DNA from: an uncultured Glaciecola sp.
GTDB taxonomy: Bacteria; Pseudomonadota; Gammaproteobacteria; Enterobacterales; Alteromonadaceae
Assembly (NCBI GenBank): GCA_905479945.1
Contig: CAJQOP010000003.1
Location: 1 to 64,000 of the forward strand
DNA length: 64,000 nucleotides
Reading direction: 5' to 3'
Part shown: positions 1 to 8,700 of the stretch, piece by piece
How the letters are laid out: the number at the start of each line of letters is the position of its first letter
Position numbering within the stretch: the first letter of the stretch is position 1
Notes under the pieces: model-generated
Databases searched by the model: none
Seen by the model: only the letters and a program-made list of their open reading frames with translations
Told to the model about the DNA's origin: nothing
Translations under genes and position numbers: made by a program

Positions 1-61
1 TATCTCCTAATTCACTACCGTTGAACGTAAACTGTGCCCACTGCTTTATATCTTTAATCAT
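1..61 (-). CDS. IS4-family (IS50/Tn5 group) transposase, N-terminal fragment cut by window edge
   Basis: Only the first 20 codons are inside the window, read leftward from an ATG at 61. A ribosome-binding sequence (TAGGAC) lies about six bases upstream. The peptide begins MIKDIKQWAQFTFNGSELGD, which has the W-A-x3-F...LGD pattern of the N-terminal DNA-binding domain of Tn5-type IS4 transposases. The inverted-repeat-like end at 120-138 lies at the distance expected for the outside end of such an element. Whether the rest of the transposase is intact cannot be seen. Confidence 0.65.
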   Translation of the reverse strand, partial: MIKDIKQWAQFTFNGSELGD

Positions 62-119
62 TAAAATGTCCTAAAAGTGTGAATTTCAGGATCTGATCAA
101 CGGATCTCAATAAAGTTCA

Positions 120-138
120 AAATGTGTAGAAGAGATAG
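120..138. repeat. Terminal inverted repeat of an IS50/Tn5-like insertion sequence
   Basis: The 19 bases AAATGTGTAGAAGAGATAG match the Tn5 mosaic end (AGATGTGTATAAGAGACAG) at 16 of 19 positions. The orientation places the element to the left, with its transposase reading away from this end. The element boundary would be 138/139, and bases 139-147 (GCCTTCGCA) are the candidate 9-bp target duplication. The other end lies outside the window. Confidence 0.7.
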
Positions 139-439
139 GCCTTCGCAAGGATGACGGAGGGTATTTCAACAGTCGGCAACCTACCCAAAACGGTCTATCA
201 CTCATTGGATTTTCAAGAGTAAAAAAGTCACACTAATCTGAGGGAAAATTTGCACCCTCTATGTCTACTTTTGGCTCTTTTTTTAAAAAAATACAGGTTG
301 CGTGGCTATTAGATTTTTTAACAAGCTTATTGTCGACCAACAATTAACCTTAGTGGTTTAGAATGCAAAACGCTCTCGCGTAAGCTCTTACTTCAAGTGA
401 TAAATGGAGAAGACTTCCGGACCATGTGCTCACTTCAGT
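139..439. other. Non-coding stretch between IS end and HupE-like gene
   Basis: No open frame with a ribosome-binding site was found. A T7/A7 run lies around 277-291. The stretch is the 3' side of the leftward HupE-like gene, but no clear hairpin terminator is visible. Confidence 0.4.
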
Positions 440-1450
440 CTAGTACCAATTAAATCCACTAATGCGTTCTATTGCCCAAAAGCTGCCTGCTGAGCCAACC
501 AAAACTAGCGCGGCTCTGGCAAATATTTGTGCCTTTTGAGCTTTTCGCAGCAGCTGCAACAAGGCAAAAATTAAGAGCACAAAAACGACCTGTCCAAATT
601 CTACGCCTAGATTAAAAAAGACCAGTGCGGGTATACGTTCATGCACAACAACACCAATATTTTCCAATGCACTTGCGAAACCAAGACCATGAATAAGCCC
701 AAATAACACAACAACTAAAAGTATTCGCCCTTGTTTTGCTTTATTTGGTGGCTCGACATGGTTTATTTGAAACCATGCTTCACGAGCGATCATTACAATG
801 GACATTGCAATAAACGCTTCAACAGGTGGAATTGCAATATTCACCAGCTTAAAAAACGACAATGCCATTGAAACTGAATGACCAATAGTAAATGCGGTTA
901 TGGTCCAAAATAGTTGACGGAAGCCAGTAATAAGTAAACATAAACAAAGCACAAACGCGAGGTGGTCCCAGCCAAACCAAATATGCATCATGCCCTGATG
1001 CAAGTATTCTTTAGCAATATCCGGTAGCGCTCGATCAATCGTTTGGTCGGTCTGCAAAACTAATTGAAAACCTGCATTACTGCTAGCAGCGATGGTTCTT
1101 GATTGCCAAGTTCCTAATTGAATCTCGAAGATGGCGGCTTCCACTTCATAAGGAACGGTAATTATATCTCCGCTCACAAGTCGCGCATCACAGTCAATTA
1201 AGTAAGTCTTTATTATTACATCATTAGGTTGATACTGATTGGCCTGAAGAGGCCTGCAACCTCGAGGCCAAGTAATTAACTTCTTGCTGTTTTTACTCGC
1301 TGGAAACTCTGCAATAAATTCATATTGGTTCTCAAGTTCAGTCTGAGAGAGTTGAAAGACACCGCGCGTAAAGCCGTCACCATAAGCGAATATTGGCAAG
1401 AGTAGAAAAAGCAGGGTAGTTAAAGTTCTAAGGTTCAATATTAACCTCAT
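440..1450 (-). CDS. HupE/UreJ-family membrane protein
   Basis: A 336-residue protein with a signal peptide (hydrophobic residues about 8-24), a soluble segment to about residue 150, and then about six membrane helices. The second half carries the family landmarks FGWDHL, TIGHSVSMAL, FGLIHGLGF and FNLGVEFGQ, whose buried His and Asp residues resemble metal-transporter sites. The HupE/UreJ family is linked to nickel or other metal uptake, but no hydrogenase or urease genes are in the window, so the substrate is unknown. The start overlaps the end of the PpiC-like gene by 23 bases, indicating one leftward transcript. The long extracytoplasmic N-terminus distinguishes it from short HupE proteins. 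Confidence 0.8.
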   Translation of the reverse strand: MRLILNLRTLTTLLFLLLPIFAYGDGFTRGVFQLSQTELENQYEFIAEFPASKNSKKLITWPRGCRPLQANQYQPNDVIIKTYLIDCDARLVSGDIITVPYEVEAAIFEIQLGTWQSRTIAASSNAGFQLVLQTDQTIDRALPDIAKEYLHQGMMHIWFGWDHLAFVLCLCLLITGFRQLFWTITAFTIGHSVSMALSFFKLVNIAIPPVEAFIAMSIVMIAREAWFQINHVEPPNKAKQGRILLVVVLFGLIHGLGFASALENIGVVVHERIPALVFFNLGVEFGQVVFVLLIFALLQLLRKAQKAQIFARAALVLVGSAGSFWAIERISGFNWY

Positions 1451-2243
1451 ATTGAGCTGCTAATGCCTCGATCTTTACTTCTACTGCTTTTGAAATCCTA
1501 ATCTGCATTAAGTCGTTTGCTATTATATTTCTGGCTACCGAAAACGGTATCGGCCGCGGCGGTTTTTTACTTTTCAATTGCACGTAATGTGTTCCATGGT
1601 TAGATGCAATTGGGCCTTTCCAGTGGCTCGGTTCAAGAGGACCTAGCGCCGTTAAAAACTCATTACCAAAAATACCTCTTACCATACCCTCACTAATGTC
1701 AGAAAACTGCTTGCCGTGAACAAAGCGGTCCCCATTAAGCAATTCACCAGATTGAAGCTTTGAGGCCAGGTTTTCTGAATTCGTTGGTAACTCGCTGAAA
1801 TAGACATGCTCAAAGCTCAACAATGTTTCGGTGTAATAACGTTGCATATTTTGCGCGTAATGGTTAACGACCTCAGCCTCCGTGGGCTCTGGAATCATTG
1901 CACTAATGCGAAAGCGCATTTTCTCAATCAGACTTGAGCGAGTAGCTGGGTCAACAAGATGCATTCCTGAGTTTATGGCGTCTCTAAATAAGATTTCATC
2001 ACTTATAAAATCTTGCTCTAATTGCTCAATAACATCGGGGCTAGCTTTTAGACCAGTAATGGCCTTATATTCTTCCGCCAATTGAATACGTACTTCACTC
2101 GATAAACTAATGGTAGCTTGGTACTTGTCTTCAAGGCTGTAATATAAAGTGAAGATCAAAACGCCAACAATGCCAAATAGGAAAAGTGGGTCTCGTATAA
2201 ATTTTTTTGAATATTGCACTACCATAAAAGATTTATCACTCAT
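1428..2243 (-). CDS. Membrane-anchored PpiC-type peptidyl-prolyl isomerase
   Basis: A 271-residue protein with a short cytoplasmic N-terminus, one membrane helix (about residues 17-34) and a periplasmic part. Residues about 140-225 look like a divergent parvulin domain, with an FEHVYFSEL strand near its beginning and an HGTHYVQL strand near its end. The preceding helical stretch resembles the SurA-like N domain. Its gene is first of a two-gene leftward unit and overlaps the HupE-like gene. The pairing suggests a folding factor serving that membrane protein or its partners, but this is inference. Confidence 0.75.
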   Translation of the reverse strand: MSDKSFMVVQYSKKFIRDPLFLFGIVGVLIFTLYYSLEDKYQATISLSSEVRIQLAEEYKAITGLKASPDVIEQLEQDFISDEILFRDAINSGMHLVDPATRSSLIEKMRFRISAMIPEPTEAEVVNHYAQNMQRYYTETLLSFEHVYFSELPTNSENLASKLQSGELLNGDRFVHGKQFSDISEGMVRGIFGNEFLTALGPLEPSHWKGPIASNHGTHYVQLKSKKPPRPIPFSVARNIIANDLMQIRISKAVEVKIEALAAQYEVNIEP

Positions 2244-2518
2244 ATCTTTATTGTGCCCCTAAGTGTGAGCATATCCCTATACATTACAACGTTTCTTTGC
2301 AGTATGAAATTGTTAAATATAGCAATTTTTGATTTTTTATACCGCTATTATTTGTTTGATTTTTAAACTACACTAGTGCAGTATTTACTCTTACTGTACT
2401 TTTTATACGCTATTGTCCTACAAATTATGAGCGCTAAAAATTGGCTTTTTCTTGCTAGATGCAGATTTATGTAAAAGAGCTTTAGCTATTAGCACGCTCA
2501 TTTAACGGAGAAATATAA

Positions 2519-3907
2519 ATGAATGCCCGAATCATTTGGAAACGGTTAAGGGTTTCCATCGCCTTAATTTTTATTCTTATCCCTCTGACCGCTTCTCACG
2601 CCGACGAATGGTCTTTACCCAAGGCCTTAGCGGATAAAATAGCGAACTTAGATCCTCAGCAAAAAGCCTTTATCACTAGCGGTGACGCACTTAATTTTTT
2701 GCCTGAAAGGCAATTGATTCATGAAATTAAAACCCGTGATACTGCAGCTATTCAGGCACTCATAATCGACCTAATGGCCGCTGCCACTGAAATGACGTAC
2801 GATCCAGAGCAAGATATGGGCGCTATACCCTTGAATATATCAAATACTGATTTTAATCGCCGAATTGTGACACCAGCACCATTGCGTGAAATGCAGCGCG
2901 AAGACGGGCCTTTCAGCACTAGTCGATATATGTTTCCAACATCAGGAGTCTCAACATTTGCAGGCGCAAAAGTTGCTATTTATCCAGAGGACTTAATCGC
3001 GGGTAATGTAGACGTAGCTATCATTGGTATTCCAAGCGATATGAGCAGTGGCCGTCGCAATGCTGAGTACGGCCCACGATATATGCGCGCAATGAACACT
3101 ATTGCCACTCGCGACATCCAATCCTTGTTGGATCCAATGGAAGTCTTAAGTGTTGTGGATTATGGTGATTTCCGTGTCGATAATATGAGTGGTGAAAGAT
3201 CAGTAAATCACATTAGCTCTATGGTTGCCGAAACCTCAGCTACAAAAGCAATACCAATGATGGTAGGCGGCGATACATCAATTCTATATCCGGCGGTGAA
3301 AGGCATAGCCAGCGTTACTGGAATGAAAAAATTTGGATTAGTTCATTTTAGCGCGCACCCTGATGCGGAGAGGCAAGCAGCTCAAACAACCTCAGATACC
3401 CAGACGGTATATAAGCTAATTAGCGAAGGGATTGTTGATGGTAACGATGTGATTCAAATTGGTTTACGGGGTCAGGCGGTTGATGTTGACACCCTTAAAT
3501 GGCTCCGTGAACAAGGCGTTAAGTATCACACCATGGCAGCAATTAATAAGCGCGGCTATGCTAGCGTTATGAAAAAAGTGAAAAAGGAAGTTAAGAAAGG
3601 CCCGGATCAAATATTTGTGTCAATTGATGTGAGCGTTATAGAGCCAACTGAAATGGTTTCTGCAGGCCGCATTGTTTCTAATGGCTTGAGGATACAAGAA
3701 GTGACCGAGGCAATAAGATACCTATGCGCGACGAAAGATATCGTCGGCTTTGAAATTACCGATATGTCGCCGATGTTAGATTACTCACGCCTTTCAGCCG
3801 TGAATGCAAATGCCGTTTTAAATGCCTGTTTAGTAGGTGTCGCTGTTCGAAAAGCTGGACTAAAGCCCGATTATATCCATCCAATGGCGCTTAACCATGG
3901 AAATTAG
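2519..3907 (+). CDS. Exported ureohydrolase-fold protein with lost metal ligands
   Basis: A 462-residue arginase/agmatinase-family protein preceded by GGAG. It has a signal peptide (cleavage near SHA-DEW, about residue 29), which is unusual for a normally cytoplasmic family. The three metal-binding motifs are altered: GGDTS instead of GGDHS (about residue 250), HFSAHPD instead of HFDAHxD (about 277), and SIDVSVIEP instead of SxDxDxxDP (about 368). Three of the six conserved manganese ligands are therefore replaced (His to Thr, Asp to Ser, Asp to Ser). It is a paralogue of the intact enzyme encoded immediately downstream and shares its layout. It is probably a pseudoenzyme, perhaps a partner or regulatory subunit of that enzyme. 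Confidence 0.85.
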   Translation: MNARIIWKRLRVSIALIFILIPLTASHADEWSLPKALADKIANLDPQQKAFITSGDALNFLPERQLIHEIKTRDTAAIQALIIDLMAAATEMTYDPEQDMGAIPLNISNTDFNRRIVTPAPLREMQREDGPFSTSRYMFPTSGVSTFAGAKVAIYPEDLIAGNVDVAIIGIPSDMSSGRRNAEYGPRYMRAMNTIATRDIQSLLDPMEVLSVVDYGDFRVDNMSGERSVNHISSMVAETSATKAIPMMVGGDTSILYPAVKGIASVTGMKKFGLVHFSAHPDAERQAAQTTSDTQTVYKLISEGIVDGNDVIQIGLRGQAVDVDTLKWLREQGVKYHTMAAINKRGYASVMKKVKKEVKKGPDQIFVSIDVSVIEPTEMVSAGRIVSNGLRIQEVTEAIRYLCATKDIVGFEITDMSPMLDYSRLSAVNANAVLNACLVGVAVRKAGLKPDYIHPMALNHGN

Positions 3908-3956
3908 TACAGCGGGTTCATCACCAACAAAATCAGTAGAGCAAGGAAGTTTAGTT

Positions 3957-5546
3957 ATGTGTGCATACGCCATTAAAACCAGATTTTATAAGCCTTTAGC
4001 CTTAGCCTTATCTTCAGCCTTAGTATTAAGCTTTGCGCTGCCCGCGCTCGCACAGGAGACTCCCGGCCATGTAGTAGGCAATAACCCTTATCCGTTTGAT
4101 ACTGTGGATCCGCGTGAAGAAGTACCCGAAGCCATTGAACTCCCCGAGTCCGTAATACCGATGCTAAAAGGTTTGTCGGCACAAGACATAGAACTGTTAA
4201 AAAGCGGCCGAGCTCAGAAGTATACTGGCGGCATCGATGGCTTTGAAGAAACCATTGCAGAATTTACTGCCGACGAACTGCAAGCTTGGGTAGATGCAAT
4301 AAGGACAGTACTTGACGCCAGTGTCTACAAAGAGGGCCGTGACTTAGCCAATATACCGCTTAATACAGAATCTGAAAGCTTCAACGCTTGGCGTTTACTT
4401 CGCCCACGCTCTCTTGATCCAGAGCGAGAAGCAGGTCCAATATCTCTTGGTCGCTATAATGGGAGTGGCGGCCCACAAACCTTTGGAGGATTTCCACTCG
4501 CCTTAAGCAAAGAAGATTTGATTGCCGGTGAAGTAGATGTGGCCATTCTTGGCGCACCACTCAATATGGGTAGCGGATGGCGAGATTCAGGCGCGCGTGC
4601 AACAGCCGAGTTACGCTTGCACGGAAGATACATGGCAGGGCTCGATCAATATGTTCATGTCAAAGGATCTTCAGTTCTTAATATTGTTGATTACGGCGAT
4701 GCTGCCATAGATAACTTGAGTACTGAACGGTCTATGGAACATGTTCGTTCACTGGTGCGTGAAATAGCTGAAACTGGCGCAGTGCCAATGATTGTTGGCG
4801 GTGACCATTCGCTCTCGTATCCAAACGTTGCAGGTCTAGCGGACGTTTATGGCAAAGAAAAAGTCTCGGTTATTCACTTTGATTCTCACTATGATGCTTG
4901 GTGGGGCGGTGCTCACCTCATTAGCCATGGCTTACCTGTATATCGCTTATTAATAGAAGGCCACGTTAGGCCCGCAGATTATATTCAAATGGGCTTGCGT
5001 GCCGCTGGCCCAGATAAAGCCGCGTTTAAATGGATGCGCGAACAAGGTATGCGTTATCACACAATGGCCGAGATTGAACGCCGTGGTTGGGAAGCCGTTA
5101 TCGATCGTGTGGTAGCAGAAGCCAGTGAAGAAGGCCGAAAATTGCATATTTCTTTCGATATTGACGTAATCGACCCAGCGTTTACCGTTGCTACCGGCAC
5201 ACCTGTGCCCGGAGGCTTAGATATGCGCGAGTCTATCGCTATTGTTCGACGACTGTGTTCAGAAGCTAATGTAGTGGGTTTTGATCTTGTAGAACTTCAT
5301 CCGTCACTTGACCCAACCTATCGCTCGACACAAAATAGCGTTTTTATCATTAAAGCCTGCATCACCGGCCTTGCTATGCGCAAAGAAGGACTGACAGAAA
5401 AGCACTATCTCAGCCCTGTTTCAAGTGAACATGCCATCGACGACTATTACGGTGACCAACAGAGGTATCTAGACGCCACTGCTGCTGAAGAAGCAAAAGA
5501 AAAGGCCGAAGAAGAAGAAAAGAAGAAAGATGCAGAGGAGCAATAG
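3957..5546 (+). CDS. Exported agmatinase/arginase-family ureohydrolase, intact active site
   Basis: About 529 residues. The start chosen is ATG 3957, behind AAGGAAG, which gives a good signal peptide ending in ALA-QE. The in-frame ATG at 3897 overlaps the previous gene and would add 20 residues ahead of the signal. All binuclear metal motifs are present: GGDHS (about residue 281), HFDSHYD (about 307) and SFDIDVIDP (about 399). The reaction is predicted to be hydrolysis of a guanidino compound such as agmatine or guanidinobutyrate to urea plus amine, but the substrate cannot be read from sequence. The tail is a charged Glu/Lys-rich helix. It lies 49 bases after the degenerate paralogue, probably in the same transcript. 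Confidence 0.88.
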   Translation: MCAYAIKTRFYKPLALALSSALVLSFALPALAQETPGHVVGNNPYPFDTVDPREEVPEAIELPESVIPMLKGLSAQDIELLKSGRAQKYTGGIDGFEETIAEFTADELQAWVDAIRTVLDASVYKEGRDLANIPLNTESESFNAWRLLRPRSLDPEREAGPISLGRYNGSGGPQTFGGFPLALSKEDLIAGEVDVAILGAPLNMGSGWRDSGARATAELRLHGRYMAGLDQYVHVKGSSVLNIVDYGDAAIDNLSTERSMEHVRSLVREIAETGAVPMIVGGDHSLSYPNVAGLADVYGKEKVSVIHFDSHYDAWWGGAHLISHGLPVYRLLIEGHVRPADYIQMGLRAAGPDKAAFKWMREQGMRYHTMAEIERRGWEAVIDRVVAEASEEGRKLHISFDIDVIDPAFTVATGTPVPGGLDMRESIAIVRRLCSEANVVGFDLVELHPSLDPTYRSTQNSVFIIKACITGLAMRKEGLTEKHYLSPVSSEHAIDDYYGDQQRYLDATAAEEAKEKAEEEEKKKDAEEQ

Positions 5547-5792
5547 CCTAAGTATTAGCTGGTAAAAGCCGAATTGGAGGCCAAGTAGCAACAGCAATTC
5601 GACTAGTTATCCTCCAAGCTTTGAAAGAGTTTGTCCGCGACTAATTCAATTAGCGGCAAACCCTACTTTTACTCCAAAGCTTACAGCGGCTTTATTTCTG
5701 TATAACAACATTGAGGAATGATTGTGTACCTGCGCGATTTTTGTTAATTTCGCGTCATTGAAATAAGAATAATCATTTAGAATAGTCTTACT

Positions 5793-8700
5793 ATGAATCT
5801 TGCTACTTTAATCCAACCACAAATCAAGCAACAAATAGAATCTTTGTATCAAGATTTTTTAACGCTTAACGAATCCGAACAAAGCATATTGATGATTTTG
5901 GCTGTGGTTTACAAACCTATTGGCATTGCAAAGTTAGGGCAACTAACAGATTTATTGACTAACAGAGGCTTCTTACCCGGAACAAAAAAAGCATTTCGCT
6001 TAAGTGCTGAGCAGAAAGACCGACTAAACGAACTATCACTGATATCAGCTAACAAAGATGGTGTGCAGCTTAATCGACTTCTTGCCAATCGTTTAACAGG
6101 GGAAATCAACCAATTACACACATCATTTACGTGCACTGCGCATGAAAAATTATTAGAAATAATGATGGCTGCAGAAGAAATATCGCCTGTCGTTAATACT
6201 CAAAGTTGGCATAAAAAAAGGGTCGATAGGCGCAAAATTATTCGAGATCTCTATTATTTGAATCAGATAGAGCAACTCGAGGATGCTCTAGCATTCAATA
6301 AAAACCCACAAATTATCGACCACTTTCAAAACAGTATTTTAGTTGAGCTTCTTTTCCTACCATTTAATGCAGACACCTTTTTACTGCTACCTAAGATGCT
6401 CCAATACCAAGCGTTTGCGACACTTATCAGAGTCTTTCAAATACAGGGGCAAAGTTGCAACTATCCTATTCAACTATTAGAGCAAGTTTGTGCAGCTAAT
6501 CCAGATAACACAAGCCCTTCGTATAACACTCACTGCCATCATTTACTTGCCGAACAGTATTTGTATCAAATGCGCTTTGCTGATTTTGAGCGCATACAAG
6601 CACCGCAAGACAAAAGTAGCTACGGATTGCAGCTGCGCGGTACTTATTGTTTTTTAAGCGGGGAAAATCAACAAGCCCTCGCCTATTTTGAGCAAGCAAT
6701 AGTCGCTAAAAACAAACTCGCTAAGCGAAAAAACCAATATTTAAATGATGTCTTAGGGTATTTCTACAAACTAGCGCTGATGGTTCAAGCAAACCAACAT
6801 GACCTTGCTTACTTTTCAACTGCGCTGCAACAAGTCGAATTTGAAGAAAGTGACCGTAAAGTCGAAACTAATTTTTACAGTATCGGACAAAGTGTTGTCA
6901 GGCCTATTTTGAGCCTATCAATGGGCGAAAAATATAGTGTTCATATTGAATATAATAGTGTTGATGAAGAGATTGATTTCTTTTGTCATCAACTCAGTTA
7001 CTTTAATTATTTACTCGCACAAATTTGGTGTAATCAAAGTAAAGACCCTGCGTTTTTAATATTGGCATTAAAATACCAAAGCAATTTTAATCAACTCGCT
7101 TACCCCTTATTTGCGCAAATATGCCAACAAATGGCAGCGAATTTCAGTAGCGAAAAACCTGAACTCGATTCAAAATTAATTGATATTACCAGCCTGATAA
7201 AGACTAAATCTCAGTGGGACTTGGCTCTAGATAAATTAATTGCGCTGAATCCAAATACAGAAACAAATACGGCTATAGAAACAGCAGCAAAACCCGTTCG
7301 TTTAATTTGGGAATTTGAGTACAGCCATGAACCGAGTTTTACCGCTCGCGAACAAAAACTAAATAAATCAGGCTGGAGTAAAGGTCGAACTGTATCGCTA
7401 AAACGCTTGAAAGAAGAAACCGAACAGTTTGGCTATTTAAGCGATAGTGATAAGAAAATTTGCCGCGCAATTGCGGCTTATCAAAGTTGGGGATATTACC
7501 CAAAGCGGGAATATACGCTGCAAGGGCTATCGGCGTTAGATGCGGTTGTTGGCATTGAAAATTTATACGATTCAGAAGACATAACTCAGCATATTGAGAT
7601 TGTTAAGCGTGAGCCAGAACTGCTAGTTAGCCAACAAGGCGAGCAACTATGTTTAAGTATTGCGGATTTACCAGATGACCTAAACGGCCATATTGAAGGT
7701 TATGAGCAGCAGCCAGCTTACGATCTGAAGTCGGTTTCAGATGCTCAATATCAACTGACTATATTTTCGCCTGAACACATAAAAGTTGCCGAAATAATTG
7801 GCGAAGGTGGTTTGTTAATTCCAATGAGTGCAAAACAAAAAGCACTCGATGGCATATCGGCGATCGCGCCTTTTTTAAATATACAATCTGATATTTCAGA
7901 GCTTGATACTGGCTTAGAAACCCATGAATGCAATCCTAATTTAGTGGTTAACATTCAGCCAAGTAAAAACGGGCTCGCATTTACCTGCGTGGTCATGCCA
8001 TTTGGCGAAAAAGGGCCAGCATTTAAACCTGGCTTAGGCAATGCCAGTTTAACAACTGAACTGAACGGTAAACGTATTGCGACCCAACGCGATTTAGTCC
8101 GCGAAGAAACATTAATGGACCAACTAGACAAGGCGTGCCCTGCCTTTTTAGATATGTCCGATAACATATTGCTATTAGACGATTTACAGACTGCGCTAGC
8201 GGCCCTAGAACATCTAGAAATTGCCATTGCCCAAGCCACGTTTGCATTAGTTCTACGCTGGCCGAAAGGCAAGAAAATCAGATTAACTACCAAATTAGAC
8301 AGCGAACACCTGCAGCTCGCCGTCAGCAAAAAAAGCGAATGGTTTGATATTACTGGTGAGTTACAAGTAAGCAACGAGCAAGTGATTGAACTACGAAAAC
8401 TGCTTGAACTAGTTAGAACCAGCAATGGCCGCTTTATTGAGCTTGGCGCTGATCAGATACTCGCTTTGTCTGACGATTTACGTCATAAGCTCGAGCAAAT
8501 CAATCAAGTCACCGACGACGGTAAATTTCATCCTCTTGCCAGCTTACAAGTAGAAGAAGCCACAACCGGCATGCGCATGAAAACCATTCATGCGTGGGAT
8601 GAGCAAACTCAAAAAATGCATCAAGCGAATGAGATTGAACCCCAAATACCATCGACCTTTCAAGCGCAATTACGTGACTATCAGCTAGTCGGTTTTGACT

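Noticed and set aside
440-1450. HupE-like protein as a hydrogenase accessory factor
   Set aside because: No hydrogenase structural or hyp genes are in the window, so the specific role is not supported.
7955-8425. 156-codon minus-strand frame inside the SNF2 gene
   Set aside because: It is antisense to a well-supported helicase and has a Ser/Arg-biased composition typical of a shadow frame.
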